Origin: Massilia violaceinigra
GTDB lineage: Bacteria > Pseudomonadota > Gammaproteobacteria > Burkholderiales > Burkholderiaceae_D
Direction: 5' to 3'
Length of the DNA stretch: 64,000 nt
Assembly: GCF_002752675.1 (NCBI RefSeq)
Contig: NZ_CP024608.1
Span: 5,332,001-5,396,000, forward strand
Shown here: one piece after another, positions 1-8,555 of the stretch
How the letters are laid out: each line of letters starts with the position of its first letter
How positions within the stretch are numbered: the first letter of the stretch is position 1
Made by a program: the position numbers and the translations under genes
Notes under the pieces: model-generated
What the model saw: only the letters and a program-made list of their open reading frames with translations
Database searches by the model: none
Told to the model about the DNA's origin: nothing

Positions 1-2
1 CC

Positions 3-410
3 AAGGGCTTGTTCGATGGTCCGGGGCGGCGCTATTCCGGCATCCTGCTCGATGTCTTTTACGACCGTGTGCTGGCGCTGCGCTGGGCGCGTTATTCCGA
101 CGTGCCGCTGCCCGAGTTCATCGCGCGTTTTTATGGGGCGCTGGCTACCCATGCCGGCGTGCTGCCGCCCAACCTGGCCCGCATCGCGCCGACCATGATC
201 GAGCAGGACTGGCTCGGTTCGTACCAAAGCTACGCCGGCATCGACATCGCAATCCGGCGCATTTCGACGCGCCTGTCGAAAAACGGCGACGTGATGCGCG
301 ATGCGCTGCACGACCTGAAACGGCATGCCGACGCGATCGCCGACGGCTTCGACGTGTTTTTCCCCGAATTGATCACTTTTGTAGAAAGCCAGCGCAATGA
401 AAGACAATAA
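3..410 (+). CDS. acpH: ACP phosphodiesterase, 3' part (AcpH family)
   Basis: The reading frame is open at the window edge, so only the C-terminal 135 or so residues are present. AcpH removes the 4'-phosphopantetheine arm from acyl carrier protein. The segment RRYSGILLDVFYD, followed by a conserved W and an FYP-like C-terminal motif (FFPEL), matches the DUF479/ACP phosphodiesterase family. The metal-binding N-terminal half lies outside the window. The next gene starts inside the last codons of this one, which suggests translational coupling. The family call is fairly secure. The exact substrate is inferred. Confidence 0.75.
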   Translation, partial: KGLFDGPGRRYSGILLDVFYDRVLALRWARYSDVPLPEFIARFYGALATHAGVLPPNLARIAPTMIEQDWLGSYQSYAGIDIAIRRISTRLSKNGDVMRDALHDLKRHADAIADGFDVFFPELITFVESQRNERQ

Positions 411-960
411 ACACTATGCGGCGATTTGCCAGTTTTACGGCGACACCCGGGCCGAGCGCTCGGGCGTGCTCCTGATTGCGCATATCGATGAAGGCATTGC
501 GCTGCTCGAGACCATCGGCGCGCCGCTGCGGGCCATGGAAGCGTTCTGCATCCATCCGCTGGTCCAGGACGATGGCGCGCTGCTGGCCGCGCTGGCGCCC
601 GAGTCGGTGTTCAGCGCGCACCAGCCCGATGCGGCGGTGGTGGCGCTGGCGATGGAATACCGGCGCGTTGCCAATGCCTATTTATCGCACCACTGCGAGC
701 GCGCCGACGATGCGATCGAACTGAGCTGCGTGGACGAGGTGAACCAGATGCTGATCGCCGATAAAGTCCAGAACCGCAAGGATTTCGAGCGCCATCACCT
801 CGGCACGCATGCGCGCAGCGATATCTTGCAGCTGTATTTCGCCAACTGGCTGCGCCGGCTCGGCGTGTCGGAGGAACGCTACGCGCAGTTATGCGGGCGC
901 GCCTCGGCCGCGGCGCCGCAAGGACTTATTTCGGCCGAGGTGGCGGCAGAACCGGGTTGA
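397..960 (+). CDS. Uncharacterised protein, possibly HD-like
   Basis: This gene encodes a 187-residue soluble protein whose start overlaps the end of acpH by 14 bases, so the two are probably co-translated. No signal peptide or membrane segment is visible. A central stretch (AFCIHPLVQDD, about residues 49-59) is reminiscent of a histidine-containing helix in HD-type or RelA-hydrolase-like proteins, but the usual HD pair is not evident. I do not recognise the family with confidence. The 3' end overlaps the convergent secreted-protein gene by about 35 bases. Confidence 0.7.
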   Translation: MKDNKHYAAICQFYGDTRAERSGVLLIAHIDEGIALLETIGAPLRAMEAFCIHPLVQDDGALLAALAPESVFSAHQPDAAVVALAMEYRRVANAYLSHHCERADDAIELSCVDEVNQMLIADKVQNRKDFERHHLGTHARSDILQLYFANWLRRLGVSEERYAQLCGRASAAAPQGLISAEVAAEPG

Positions 961-1462
961 ATTCCATCGACCAGATCACCGAATTGATTTTCCAGCCCTC
1001 GATGGTGCGCACCAGCTGCCAGCTCTCCTGGCCCCAGTTCGATTTGTAGCCGTCGGCCACATAGCTGTAGTCGAAATAGATCTGGGCCACATCGCCATTC
1101 GAGTCGATGCGCACATTGTCGAACGTTTCTTCCACCGGATGCGGGCTCTCGACGATGTTGTCGATAAATGCGGTCGCGCTGCCGGTCCCGGAAATCTTTT
1201 TGATATCCGGTTTGGACTGGGCCTTGCGCCGCTCGTTGGCCATCTTGACGCTGTTATCGGTGACCACGCCGATCCACGGAATCGAGGCCGAATACAGCAA
1301 ACCCATGAAGGCCGGTTTATCCTTCTTGATCACGGCGGTGCGAAACGTCTCGACCACTTTTTCGAGGGCCGCGATATCGGCCTTGGGCGTGGTGCTGCGG
1401 GCGGTGGCGGCGAATGCCGACGCGGACGAAAAAACCAGCGCTGCGATAAACCAGTGCTTCAT
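926..1462 (-). CDS. Secreted NTF2-like/SnoaL-type protein
   Basis: This gene encodes 178 residues beginning MKHWFIAALVFSSASAFA, a clear Sec signal peptide. The mature part is an alpha+beta cone-fold protein with the pattern of DUF4440/SnoaL proteins: an N-terminal helix ending in KKDKPAFMGLLY, and a C-terminal sheet ending in W-x-L-V-R-x-x-x-G-W-K-I. The start is chosen at the ATG preceded by AAGGA, not at the longer upstream frame. A close paralogue lies at 20061-20600 and shares the strings EETFDNVRID and SVIWSM. The ligand or enzymatic role is unknown. A periplasmic location is inferred from the signal peptide. Confidence 0.8.
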   Translation of the reverse strand: MKHWFIAALVFSSASAFAATARSTTPKADIAALEKVVETFRTAVIKKDKPAFMGLLYSASIPWIGVVTDNSVKMANERRKAQSKPDIKKISGTGSATAFIDNIVESPHPVEETFDNVRIDSNGDVAQIYFDYSYVADGYKSNWGQESWQLVRTIEGWKINSVIWSMEFNPVLPPPRPK

Positions 1463-1686
1463 GTAATCCTTCACGTTGATATGGTCACGGTTACCGTGGC
1501 GGATGCCGGAACGGCAATGTAACACGGCAATTGATGGTAAGATTGGCTTTTTGATATGCATATCCGGCAGCCTGTTTCAGGCGCACGTGGTGCGAAGCCT
1601 GCCTGCCGGCAGCGCCCAGGTAGCTGGCGCCATGCGCTTGCGCGCAGCGCTACACTGGAGCAAACATGGCATACATGGAGACGGCG

Positions 1687-2088
1687 ATGAGCTTACTGGG
1701 CGGGTGTTGTTGCGGAGCGGTGCGCTACGAAACGTCGGAGCAGGTATTTCATCAAACGATTTGCCACTGCCCGACATGCCGGCGCGCATGCGGCGCGCCC
1801 AATGTCGCCTGGTTCAGCGTGGCGCGCTGGGAATACCGCGTCACGGCTGGCACGCCGGTACAGTTCCATTCAAGCACGGACGTCACGCGCACCTTTTGCG
1901 GCGCCTGCGGCACCCAGCTGACCTACGCCCACGATGGCAGTCCGGACGAGATCGACGTCACCACCTGCAGCCTCGACAACGCGGAAACGCTGGCCCCGCT
2001 CGACCATACCTTTACCTTCTACCGCCTGCCTTGGGACACTGGCGAGGACGGCACGCCGCAGTACCTGCGCACCCGCAGCGAAGGCTGA
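1687..2088 (+). CDS. GFA/CENP-V family zinc protein
   Basis: This gene encodes about 133 residues with the GFA fold, named after the glutathione-dependent formaldehyde-activating enzyme. The zinc ligands are visible as GGCCCGAVRYE near the N-terminus, CHCPTCRRA, and CGACGTQL. Most members are uncharacterised single-domain zinc proteins. I place the start at the ATG after GGAGA because family members usually begin a few residues before the first Cys cluster. In-frame ATGs at 1666 and 1675 are alternatives. The gene stands alone between two convergent or divergent genes. Confidence 0.85.
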   Translation: MSLLGGCCCGAVRYETSEQVFHQTICHCPTCRRACGAPNVAWFSVARWEYRVTAGTPVQFHSSTDVTRTFCGACGTQLTYAHDGSPDEIDVTTCSLDNAETLAPLDHTFTFYRLPWDTGEDGTPQYLRTRSEG

Positions 2089-2100
2089 TCCGGGCGGCGC

Positions 2101-2838
2101 TCAGAACGAATAGACGAGCGTGAGCGAGGTCTGGGTGTCGGTATTTTTCTTGTCGGCCGGGACATTCGTGTCGTTCCGGGCGATAAAGGCCGCCTTCATC
2201 TGCATGGTGCCGTTGATCCTGGTGCTCAGGGCCGCCTCGGCAATCGAGTGCGTGTTCGAGGTGCCGCGCTCGACGCTGACGATCTGCGAGAACAGCGCGT
2301 TCTGGCTGACCTGCCAGCGCAAGGCGGCGGCGCCGCGCACGGTAAAGCCGCTTTCGGGTTCGCCCGTGGCCCGTTCGCCGCTGAAATAGCCCGGACCGAT
2401 TTCGATATCGACGCTGGCCGCCGGTGAGTCGTACCAGCGCGTGCTGCGCCCGACCGCCATGGTGTTGTACCTGCTGTAAGCACCGAACTTGTCGCCCACG
2501 TGGGCCGCCAGCACGAAGAGTTTTTCGTGGTCCTTGACCAGTTTGTAGGCAGCCTTGGCCGAGAGCGAATAGCGTTCGGCCGAGCGCCGGGAGGTACTGT
2601 TGCCTTCGCGGTCGGTGACTTCGTCTTCCTTGAAGTGGCCGGCGGCGACATACTGGTTGCTCCAGTCATCGAGTTCCTGGCGCACATCGATTTTCCCCGT
2701 GACCGAGGTGCCGGCGGTGTTGCCCGAGGTACTGATGGCGCCCAATTCGGCGGAGGTGTGCCAGCTGGCATCGGGGCGGTCGTCGGCGAAGGCCGGCGCG
2801 CAGGCCACGACCAGCGCGAGAAGCGGTAGGAGTTTCAT
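2101..2838 (-). CDS. DUF481 outer-membrane beta-barrel protein
   Basis: The product is 245 residues with an N-terminal signal peptide (MKLLPLLALVVACAPAFA). The mature chain has alternating beta strands ending in an aromatic residue (LTLVYSF), typical of an outer-membrane barrel. The opening WHTSAELGAISTSGNT is characteristic of DUF481 (YdiY-like, salt-induced outer membrane protein). Its physiological role is not known. The start codon is set by the signal peptide. A 33-base stretch covering the start codon and signal-peptide coding region recurs imperfectly about 500 bases upstream (3321-3353). Confidence 0.85.
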   Translation of the reverse strand: MKLLPLLALVVACAPAFADDRPDASWHTSAELGAISTSGNTAGTSVTGKIDVRQELDDWSNQYVAAGHFKEDEVTDREGNSTSRRSAERYSLSAKAAYKLVKDHEKLFVLAAHVGDKFGAYSRYNTMAVGRSTRWYDSPAASVDIEIGPGYFSGERATGEPESGFTVRGAAALRWQVSQNALFSQIVSVERGTSNTHSIAEAALSTRINGTMQMKAAFIARNDTNVPADKKNTDTQTSLTLVYSF

Positions 2839-2848
2839 GAGCGTGTTG
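2816..2848. repeat. 33-bp direct repeat, copy 1
   Basis: This stretch matches 3321-3353 at 31 of 33 positions. Copy 1 covers the start codon and first signal-peptide codons of the DUF481 gene. Copy 2 sits in non-coding, decayed DNA. Confidence 0.8.
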
Positions 2849-3233
2849 GTGCGGGTGAAAGATTGCCGGCATTGTAACCGAGCTTCGGCAAGGATGCCCG
2901 TCCGGCTGCCGGTCGTCTCTGCCTTCCAGCCGTCCAGTCCTTGGCGCGCGCCGCGCGATCGGCGCAAAAAAAGATTGAACTTCATTTTTGCGCGGGTGGT
3001 CTATAGCCACTTTACTGTTGCTGTAATGCGTTCCTGACGGGGCTGCGTCTTTCCACCCTTGGGAACGCGCCATGGATTCTGGATCGGACGTCTGACGCCG
3101 CGCGTTAAACGGCCTCGTCCATGTCAGCGACTTGGAGATTCAGTTGAATCTTGCACCGATACGCATTGAAGTCATCGAGGCCCGCCGTCGGCGTAAAGCC
3201 GGTGCCATTGTGCTGGCGCGCCCGGTACCGATT

Positions 3234-3309
3234 TTTCACGCCGCCCGCCTACCGCTGGATCTCCCCGCAGAGGCGGCCGAATGCGGGCTGGCCAGCTTGG
3301 CGATGGCTG
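3234..3309 (+). pseudogene. Peptidase C39 ABC-transporter fragment 1
   Basis: A short in-frame stretch reads FHAARLPLDLPAEAAECG and continues with LASLAMAD. This is the start of a peptidase C39 domain as found in bacteriocin and double-glycine ABC exporters of the CvaB/RaxB type; ECG contains the catalytic Cys. Nothing of the rest of the domain, the membrane domain or the ATPase follows. The sequence switches directly into the second copy of a 33-bp repeat. A better preserved version of the same N-terminus lies at 3977. I read it as a remnant. Confidence 0.55.
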
Positions 3310-3320
3310 ACTCCCTCATG

Positions 3321-3353
3321 GCGAGAAGCGGTAGGCGTTTCGTGAGCGTGTTG
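3321..3353. repeat. 33-bp direct repeat, copy 2
   Basis: This is the second copy of the stretch at 2816-2848, with two mismatches. It directly follows C39 fragment 1, so it marks a rearrangement junction. Confidence 0.8.
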
Positions 3354-3423
3354 AGATCATTGCCTGATGTACGAACCAAAGCAGCCGCAGGAAGTTATTG
3401 CGGCTGCATCGAAGGAGTCTGTC

Positions 3424-3975
3424 ATGCCTATTTCGCTTGATCGTCCCGTATCTCTCCCAGCGAGGACACTGCCCCCATTCGTCTTTTTCCCTACAGTACG
3501 CGCACACAGCTTTTGGCGGTATTTCTGGCCGTTTCAATCTGTAAAACAATTTATGTTAATTATCACAGAAAGTCTGGTCGCGGCCATCATATGTATCCTA
3601 CTGGCACCTCAATCAACGCGGCCAGATGCCAGAGCCTTCCTTGATGGCGGTTTTCTCCTGGCCGTACTACGCTCCAACGGGTGCGAGGCATTACCAAGCA
3701 AAATAACAATTGCAACCACCCGCGGCCCAGCTCGCCAGTTGATGCCAATGATCGAGCAGATTTTTGTGGAGCGTGAATATACGCGTGCCCCTTTGCCCGC
3801 CAGTGGCGACCATATCCATTTTCTTCCACCCTCGGCGGCCGGGCCAAGCTGGTTTTACTCACCTGAGCAGGATATCGAGTTAGCCGTAGTTTACGACAAC
3901 ATCATTGAAGTGCGAGGGCCTAAAAACACGCTTTACTCGATTGAGATGTTTCCGCGCTGGAAGCTGGAGGAATAA
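3424..3975 (+). CDS. Hypothetical protein with one membrane segment
   Basis: The product is 183 residues starting at an ATG with GGAG seven bases upstream. One hydrophobic segment (FMLIITESLVAAIICILLA, near residue 45) probably anchors it in the inner membrane, leaving a C-terminal soluble domain of about 120 residues. No family is recognised. It ends one base before the start of the second C39 transporter fragment, within a GGAGGAA ribosome site, so both were probably one operon. A role alongside the lost exporter is possible but is only inferred from position. Confidence 0.55.
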   Translation: MPISLDRPVSLPARTLPPFVFFPTVRAHSFWRYFWPFQSVKQFMLIITESLVAAIICILLAPQSTRPDARAFLDGGFLLAVLRSNGCEALPSKITIATTRGPARQLMPMIEQIFVEREYTRAPLPASGDHIHFLPPSAAGPSWFYSPEQDIELAVVYDNIIEVRGPKNTLYSIEMFPRWKLEE

Positions 3976-3976
3976 C

Positions 3977-4138
3977 ATGTCCACGGCACCGTTCTTTCGC
4001 GGCGCGCGGTTGCCGCTGATTTTCCACGCGGAGGTGGCTGAATGCGGACTGGCTTGCCTTGCGGTGGTCGCCTCCTATCTCGGCTTGCGCACCGATCTGG
4101 CGACGCTGCGCGGACACTCAACGGCACCAGCATGCTGA
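3977..4138 (+). pseudogene. Peptidase C39 ABC-transporter fragment 2
   Basis: This 53-residue frame has a strong ribosome site (GGAGGAAT) and reads RLPLIFHAEVAECGLACLAV followed by VASYLGLRTDLATLRG. That is the first 45 or so residues of a peptidase C39 domain with its catalytic Cys. The frame then runs into unrelated residues and a stop. A complete C39 exporter is about 700 residues. The His and Asp of the protease, the six-helix membrane domain and the ATPase are all missing, so this is a truncated gene. Confidence 0.7.
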
Positions 4139-4217
4139 CGCTGACCGAATACCGCCGTGCGTACTGGCTGGCGATGAAAACCGCCACAATTAACCGCAAC
4201 TGTCGATCCCACCATCC

Positions 4218-4243
4218 CCGGCGCGTCGAACGCGCCGGTTTTT
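4218..4243 (+). terminator. Rho-independent terminator
   Basis: The perfect 9-bp stem CCGGCGCGT / ACGCGCCGG has a 3-nt loop and is followed by five T. It terminates rightward transcription from the decayed C39 region. Confidence 0.8.
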
Positions 4244-4715
4244 ACTGCAGACCTGCGAGACGCTGCGAGCGGGCTGACTGCGCGGCGCTGTCCTGCAACA
4301 TCAGGCTGTGACGCGCCGCCTTGAGCGTGGCGATGTCGCGTGCCAGTCCGCCGCCGGCGCCGGGCTTGCGCACTACCGGCAGTTCGCGCCGCGGCAGCGC
4401 CGCCTGCGAGGCGGTATAGCGTTCGACCACCAGCGCCGTCACGGTCGCGGCCGCCGTCGACTCGCCGCTGATGATGGTCTGGCGCTCTTCCTCGACCCCG
4501 GCCTCGGCCTGAGGCTCGGCACTGGCCGGCTCGGTTCCGCTCGCCACCACCACCGCCACGGCCTGGGCCTGTTGCGGACAATGCGCATCGGTCAGCGTGA
4601 CCTTGCCGTCATGGTCGATGCACTTGACGATCGCGATCGCCGGATCGGCAAACACGGTCGATGAGAGCATCAGGCCGGCGAAGAAAATGCTGCGGGTAAG
4701 GGTAGGGTGAATCAT
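4242..4715 (-). CDS. Secreted DUF4124-like protein
   Basis: The product is 157 residues beginning with a signal peptide (MIHPTLTRSIFFAGLMLSS). The mature N-terminus reads IVKCIDHDGKVTLTDAHCP. This is the short DUF4124-like module, a Cys, then D-G-K/V, then T/S-D, then a second Cys. The rest is Ala-, Glu- and Arg-rich and probably helical. The start is taken at the ATG with AGGAGC upstream. Function is unknown. A periplasmic location is inferred. Confidence 0.7.
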   Translation of the reverse strand: MIHPTLTRSIFFAGLMLSSTVFADPAIAIVKCIDHDGKVTLTDAHCPQQAQAVAVVVASGTEPASAEPQAEAGVEEERQTIISGESTAAATVTALVVERYTASQAALPRRELPVVRKPGAGGGLARDIATLKAARHSLMLQDSAAQSARSQRLAGLQ

Positions 4716-4942
4716 GGTCGTGCTCCTGTTTGCGAATGAGTCCATTTTGCGCAGTTCGTCGTTCCCTATCTGTTCGTTACCACACGCTGTTGTTTTTACA
4801 TTGAACTTTCGCTCTAGAAATTATTATTCCCGCGTAAATTTATGCGCACGGTTGGGCGCATCAGGCACGGCGCGTATGAGGAAAGTACAATGTTCCACAT
4901 AAGCGGACTCAGCACCCGCACTTATGACAGGCGACAATTCGC

Positions 4943-7195
4943 ATGCGTATCCGGACCTATTTGTTCCTGATGGCCGCCGGCATCCTGGTGCCGGTGGTGG
5001 TGTTCGCCGGACTGGCCCTCGGCATGCTGCAAAACGCCGAGCGCGAGGCCGCACTGCGCGGGCTCAAGGAAACCTCGAACAGCATCGCCTTGCTGGTCGA
5101 CCGCGAGCTCTACAGCGCTGAAGCGGGCCTGCGCGTGCTGGGCGGCTCGCCCTCCCTGGCGCAAGGCGACCTCAAGGGCTTTTATGCGCAGGCCCGCCGC
5201 GCCAACCGCGGCAGTACCGGCTGGACCGTGCTGCTCGACGAGCATGGCCAGCAACTGATCAATACCATCCGTCCCTACGGCAGCGCCTTGCCCTCGCACA
5301 CCGCTCCGGCGCTGGTGAAACACGTGATCGCGACCCAGAAAACCTATGTGTCGGACGTCATTCCCGGCCCCGTGGTCAAGGGCCTGGTGACCACGGTCAA
5401 CGTGCCGGTGCCGATCGACGAGGGCAAGCGCTACGTGCTGTCGGTGGCGTTTTCGACCGACCATTTCACGCGCCTGATCGCCAGCGTCGATATGCCGCCC
5501 GGCTGGCTGGTCGGCATCATCGACAGCCAGGGGCGCTTCATCGCGCGCAACCACAACCCGGAAGGCTTGATCGGCAAGCCGGCCCGTCCCGAACTGGTCG
5601 CCGCGGCGCGCCAGGCGCACAGCGGGCAGATTCGCCACAATACGGTGGAAGGCACCGAGGCGTACGACGTGTTCACCCATTCGACCCTGTCCGGCTGGAC
5701 CCTGGCCGTGGCCGCGCCCGTTGAGCTGATCGAACGCTCGGCGCGCCACGCCGCATTCGTGGCCGGCATGGGTTTGCTGGCGGCGATGCTGTGCGCAGCG
5801 GCGCTGGCCGCGTATTTCGGGCGCCAGCATGTACGCTCGATCGCGCGCGCGGTCAAGGCCGCCACCGACCTGGGTGCGGGCCAGGCGCCGCGCCGGGTGC
5901 ACTCGCGCGTGGACGAAATGAACGAGCTGCACGACGCCCTGCATGCGGCCGGCGAGCAAATGCTGCAAGCCCAGGCTTACCGGCGCAACGCCGAGATCGA
6001 GCGCCAGGCCCTGCTCGATGCCGAAAAGACAGCGCGCCAGATGGCCGAGCAGCAAAACAGTGCCAAGGACCAGTTCCTCGCCATGCTCGGACACGAACTG
6101 CGCAATCCGCTGGCCCCGATCAGCACCGCCGCCCAGCTGCTGCGCCTGCAGCCAGACGACGCCAAGCGGGTGCGCTACGCCAGCGACGTCATTTCACGCC
6201 AGGTCGAGCACATCAACAGCTTGCTGGGCGACATGCTGGACGTCTCGCGCGTCACGCGCGGGCTGGTCACCCTGAACATGGAAGAGATCGAACTCGACGC
6301 CATCCTCGACCGCGCGCTGGAACAGACCCACAGCCTGGTCGAGTCGGCGCATCACCGGGTCGAGCTGGCCCTGCCGCCGACCCCGATCCGCATGCGCGGC
6401 GACAGGACGCGCCTGACCCAGATCTTCGCCAACCTGCTCAACAATGCGGCCAAGTACACGCCGCCCAACGGCCGCATCGGCATCGATGCCAAGGTCGATG
6501 ACGGCCACGTCGTGGTGACGGTCAGCGACACCGGCGAAGGACTGGCGCCGGAACTGGCGCCGCGCGTGTTCGACCTGTTTTCGCAGGGCGAGCGCAAGCC
6601 GGACCGCGCCCAGGGCGGACTCGGACTCGGCCTGGCGCTGGTGCAAAGCCTGGTCCAGCTGCATGGCGGCAGCATCACGGCGTCGAGCCCGGGACCGGGG
6701 CTGGGCAGCAGCTTTACCGTGACCCTGCCGTGCGAGCCCAGAGACAGCGCACCGCTGCCGGCGCCGCGGCGCCGGCGCGGCGATGCGCGCGGACCGGCGC
6801 TGCGCGTGATGATCGTGGACGACAATGTCGACGGTGCCATCAGCCTGTCGCTGTTCCTCGAAGCGGCCGGCGGGCACAATGTGTGCACCTATTACGATGC
6901 CAGCGCGGCATTGGCCCGGGCCGCGTCGGAAGCGCCGGACGTGTTCATCCTCGACATCGGCCTGCCCGACATCACCGGCTACGAGCTGGCGCGCCAGTTG
7001 CGCGCAATGGCGCAGTTCCGCGATGCGCTGTTCATCGCGCTGACCGGGTACGGCCAGCCGCAGGACCGCGAACAGGCGCGCGAAGCCGGTTTCGACCATC
7101 ATCTGGCCAAGCCGGCCGATCCGCAGCACGTGCTGGAACTGCTGAGCCGGCCACGCAAGGCGGAGGCGCGCCGCGCCGCCAGCGTCCGCAGTTAG
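4943..7195 (+). CDS. Membrane hybrid sensor histidine kinase
   Basis: The product is 750 residues. Membrane helices at about 5-26 and 270-292 enclose a periplasmic Cache-like sensing region of about 240 residues. A short linker leads to HisKA with H384 (FLAMLGHELRNPLAPI), then the HATPase motifs NLLNNAAKYT, VSDTGEG and GGLGLGLALV, and a C-terminal receiver with phospho-acceptor D671 (VFILDIGLP) and the conserved K of LAKPAD. No DNA-binding output domain is present and no response regulator is adjacent. The phosphoryl group must pass to an unlinked partner. It is related in its catalytic core to the kinases at 14425 and 17442. Confidence 0.92.
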   Translation: MRIRTYLFLMAAGILVPVVVFAGLALGMLQNAEREAALRGLKETSNSIALLVDRELYSAEAGLRVLGGSPSLAQGDLKGFYAQARRANRGSTGWTVLLDEHGQQLINTIRPYGSALPSHTAPALVKHVIATQKTYVSDVIPGPVVKGLVTTVNVPVPIDEGKRYVLSVAFSTDHFTRLIASVDMPPGWLVGIIDSQGRFIARNHNPEGLIGKPARPELVAAARQAHSGQIRHNTVEGTEAYDVFTHSTLSGWTLAVAAPVELIERSARHAAFVAGMGLLAAMLCAAALAAYFGRQHVRSIARAVKAATDLGAGQAPRRVHSRVDEMNELHDALHAAGEQMLQAQAYRRNAEIERQALLDAEKTARQMAEQQNSAKDQFLAMLGHELRNPLAPISTAAQLLRLQPDDAKRVRYASDVISRQVEHINSLLGDMLDVSRVTRGLVTLNMEEIELDAILDRALEQTHSLVESAHHRVELALPPTPIRMRGDRTRLTQIFANLLNNAAKYTPPNGRIGIDAKVDDGHVVVTVSDTGEGLAPELAPRVFDLFSQGERKPDRAQGGLGLGLALVQSLVQLHGGSITASSPGPGLGSSFTVTLPCEPRDSAPLPAPRRRRGDARGPALRVMIVDDNVDGAISLSLFLEAAGGHNVCTYYDASAALARAASEAPDVFILDIGLPDITGYELARQLRAMAQFRDALFIALTGYGQPQDREQAREAGFDHHLAKPADPQHVLELLSRPRKAEARRAASVRS

Positions 7196-7252
7196 CCGCC
7201 GGCCGGGCAATTTGTTACCATGTCGGCTCTTTCGTCATCCATCCAGCCTCCC

Positions 7253-8461
7253 ATGCCCAAAAACAAGCGCCCCGTTCCCCGCAAATCCCACGTCCCGGCG
7301 CAGGAGGATGACGATGTGCTGGCCCAGCAGCTGGCCGATCTCGCGCTCGCGCTGGCCGAACAGGAACACGATGACGATGGCGACGCCGAGGCGCTGCGCC
7401 TGAAGGACGTCGACTTTGGGCGGCTGCTGCGCAACGCCTTGCGCAAGAAGAATGACGAGGTGCTGTACGGCGCCATCGAACGCACGCGCTACACCGACGC
7501 CGGCGCTTACCAGCTGCTGCGCGAGCGCACCGAAGAAGCGGCCGGCAGCGTCACCCTGCGCCGCGAAAAGGGCCCGGAAATGGAAATCAACGCCTTTGCG
7601 CTGCCGGTATTCGTGCACAGCACGGGCGGCCTGAAGGAAGCGGAAGGCTTTGCCGACGGCGACGCCTTCGAGCAGCTGGTCGAGAGCTTCAAGCAGGGCG
7701 GGCTGGAAAGCCCGCAAGCGACGGTGGTGATGATCAGCCACGCCTACGACCTCGACGAAGTCGATGCCATCACCTACAGCCACCTGAACGACATGGTGCG
7801 CGACGCGGCCGGCTCGATGACCGAAAAGAAACTGGTGGCGCGCCCCGCGCTGGAACGCAGCATGACCGGCTGGGCGCAAACGCATTTCGGCCCGGCCGAC
7901 AAGGCGGTCGAACTGCGCTTCCTGCTGGGGTTCGCGATGAAGCGCGCCGATGACCCGTTTTACGCGGCCCCGGCCGGCGAAGCGGCGGCCGATGCCTGGT
8001 TCGAGGCGCGCATGGAACGCTACCGCGCCTGGACGGTGCAGGCCGCGCCGCTGGTCAAGCGCTGCCTGGGGGCCGATCCGGCGGCGCTCGAGCTGCACTT
8101 TCTGTACCAGGATCTGTTCTACGGCGCCAAGGAGCAGGGCGTGGCGGAACTGGCAATGCTGCAGATGATCACCGACGTGAACGCGGCGCTGGAAGCGGGC
8201 GCGGTGCCCGCGGGCGAGGTGCGCGCGGTGGTCGGGCCGGCGGCGGTGGAAGATGAAATGGTGATGCGGGTCAATCTGAGCGGCCCTGCGGGCGTGCTGC
8301 TGGCCTCGCTGGAAAAGCCGCTCGACGTGGCCGCCGACCTGCAGGGCGAGGTGGACGACCTGTGCGACGCCCTCGGTTCGCTCGGCATGACCGCCATCTG
8401 GGTGGCGCAGCGCTTCGGCGAGGATGGCCAGCCGCAGGGCGCCGTCGCGTACGCAGGCTAG
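7253..8461 (+). CDS. DUF2863 family protein
   Basis: The product is about 402 residues, cytoplasmic, starting MPKNKRPVPRK. An in-frame ATG at 7220 is possible. It is acidic and alpha/beta, with no signal peptide or helix for membrane insertion. The N-terminal region (LAQQLADLALALAEQE) and the central stretch QATVVMISHAYDLDEVDAI fit DUF2863, which I know only from betaproteobacteria. No function is established for the family. It follows the kinase gene by about 60 bases and may be separately transcribed. Confidence 0.7.
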   Translation: MPKNKRPVPRKSHVPAQEDDDVLAQQLADLALALAEQEHDDDGDAEALRLKDVDFGRLLRNALRKKNDEVLYGAIERTRYTDAGAYQLLRERTEEAAGSVTLRREKGPEMEINAFALPVFVHSTGGLKEAEGFADGDAFEQLVESFKQGGLESPQATVVMISHAYDLDEVDAITYSHLNDMVRDAAGSMTEKKLVARPALERSMTGWAQTHFGPADKAVELRFLLGFAMKRADDPFYAAPAGEAAADAWFEARMERYRAWTVQAAPLVKRCLGADPAALELHFLYQDLFYGAKEQGVAELAMLQMITDVNAALEAGAVPAGEVRAVVGPAAVEDEMVMRVNLSGPAGVLLASLEKPLDVAADLQGEVDDLCDALGSLGMTAIWVAQRFGEDGQPQGAVAYAG

Positions 8462-8555
8462 GGGGCGCGCACCAGCCGGTCGAAGAACAGGAAGCGCTAG
8501 CGCAGCCTCCGAGGGGCACGCGCGGCGCCGTCAGTATCATCTGGCCGTTACGTCG

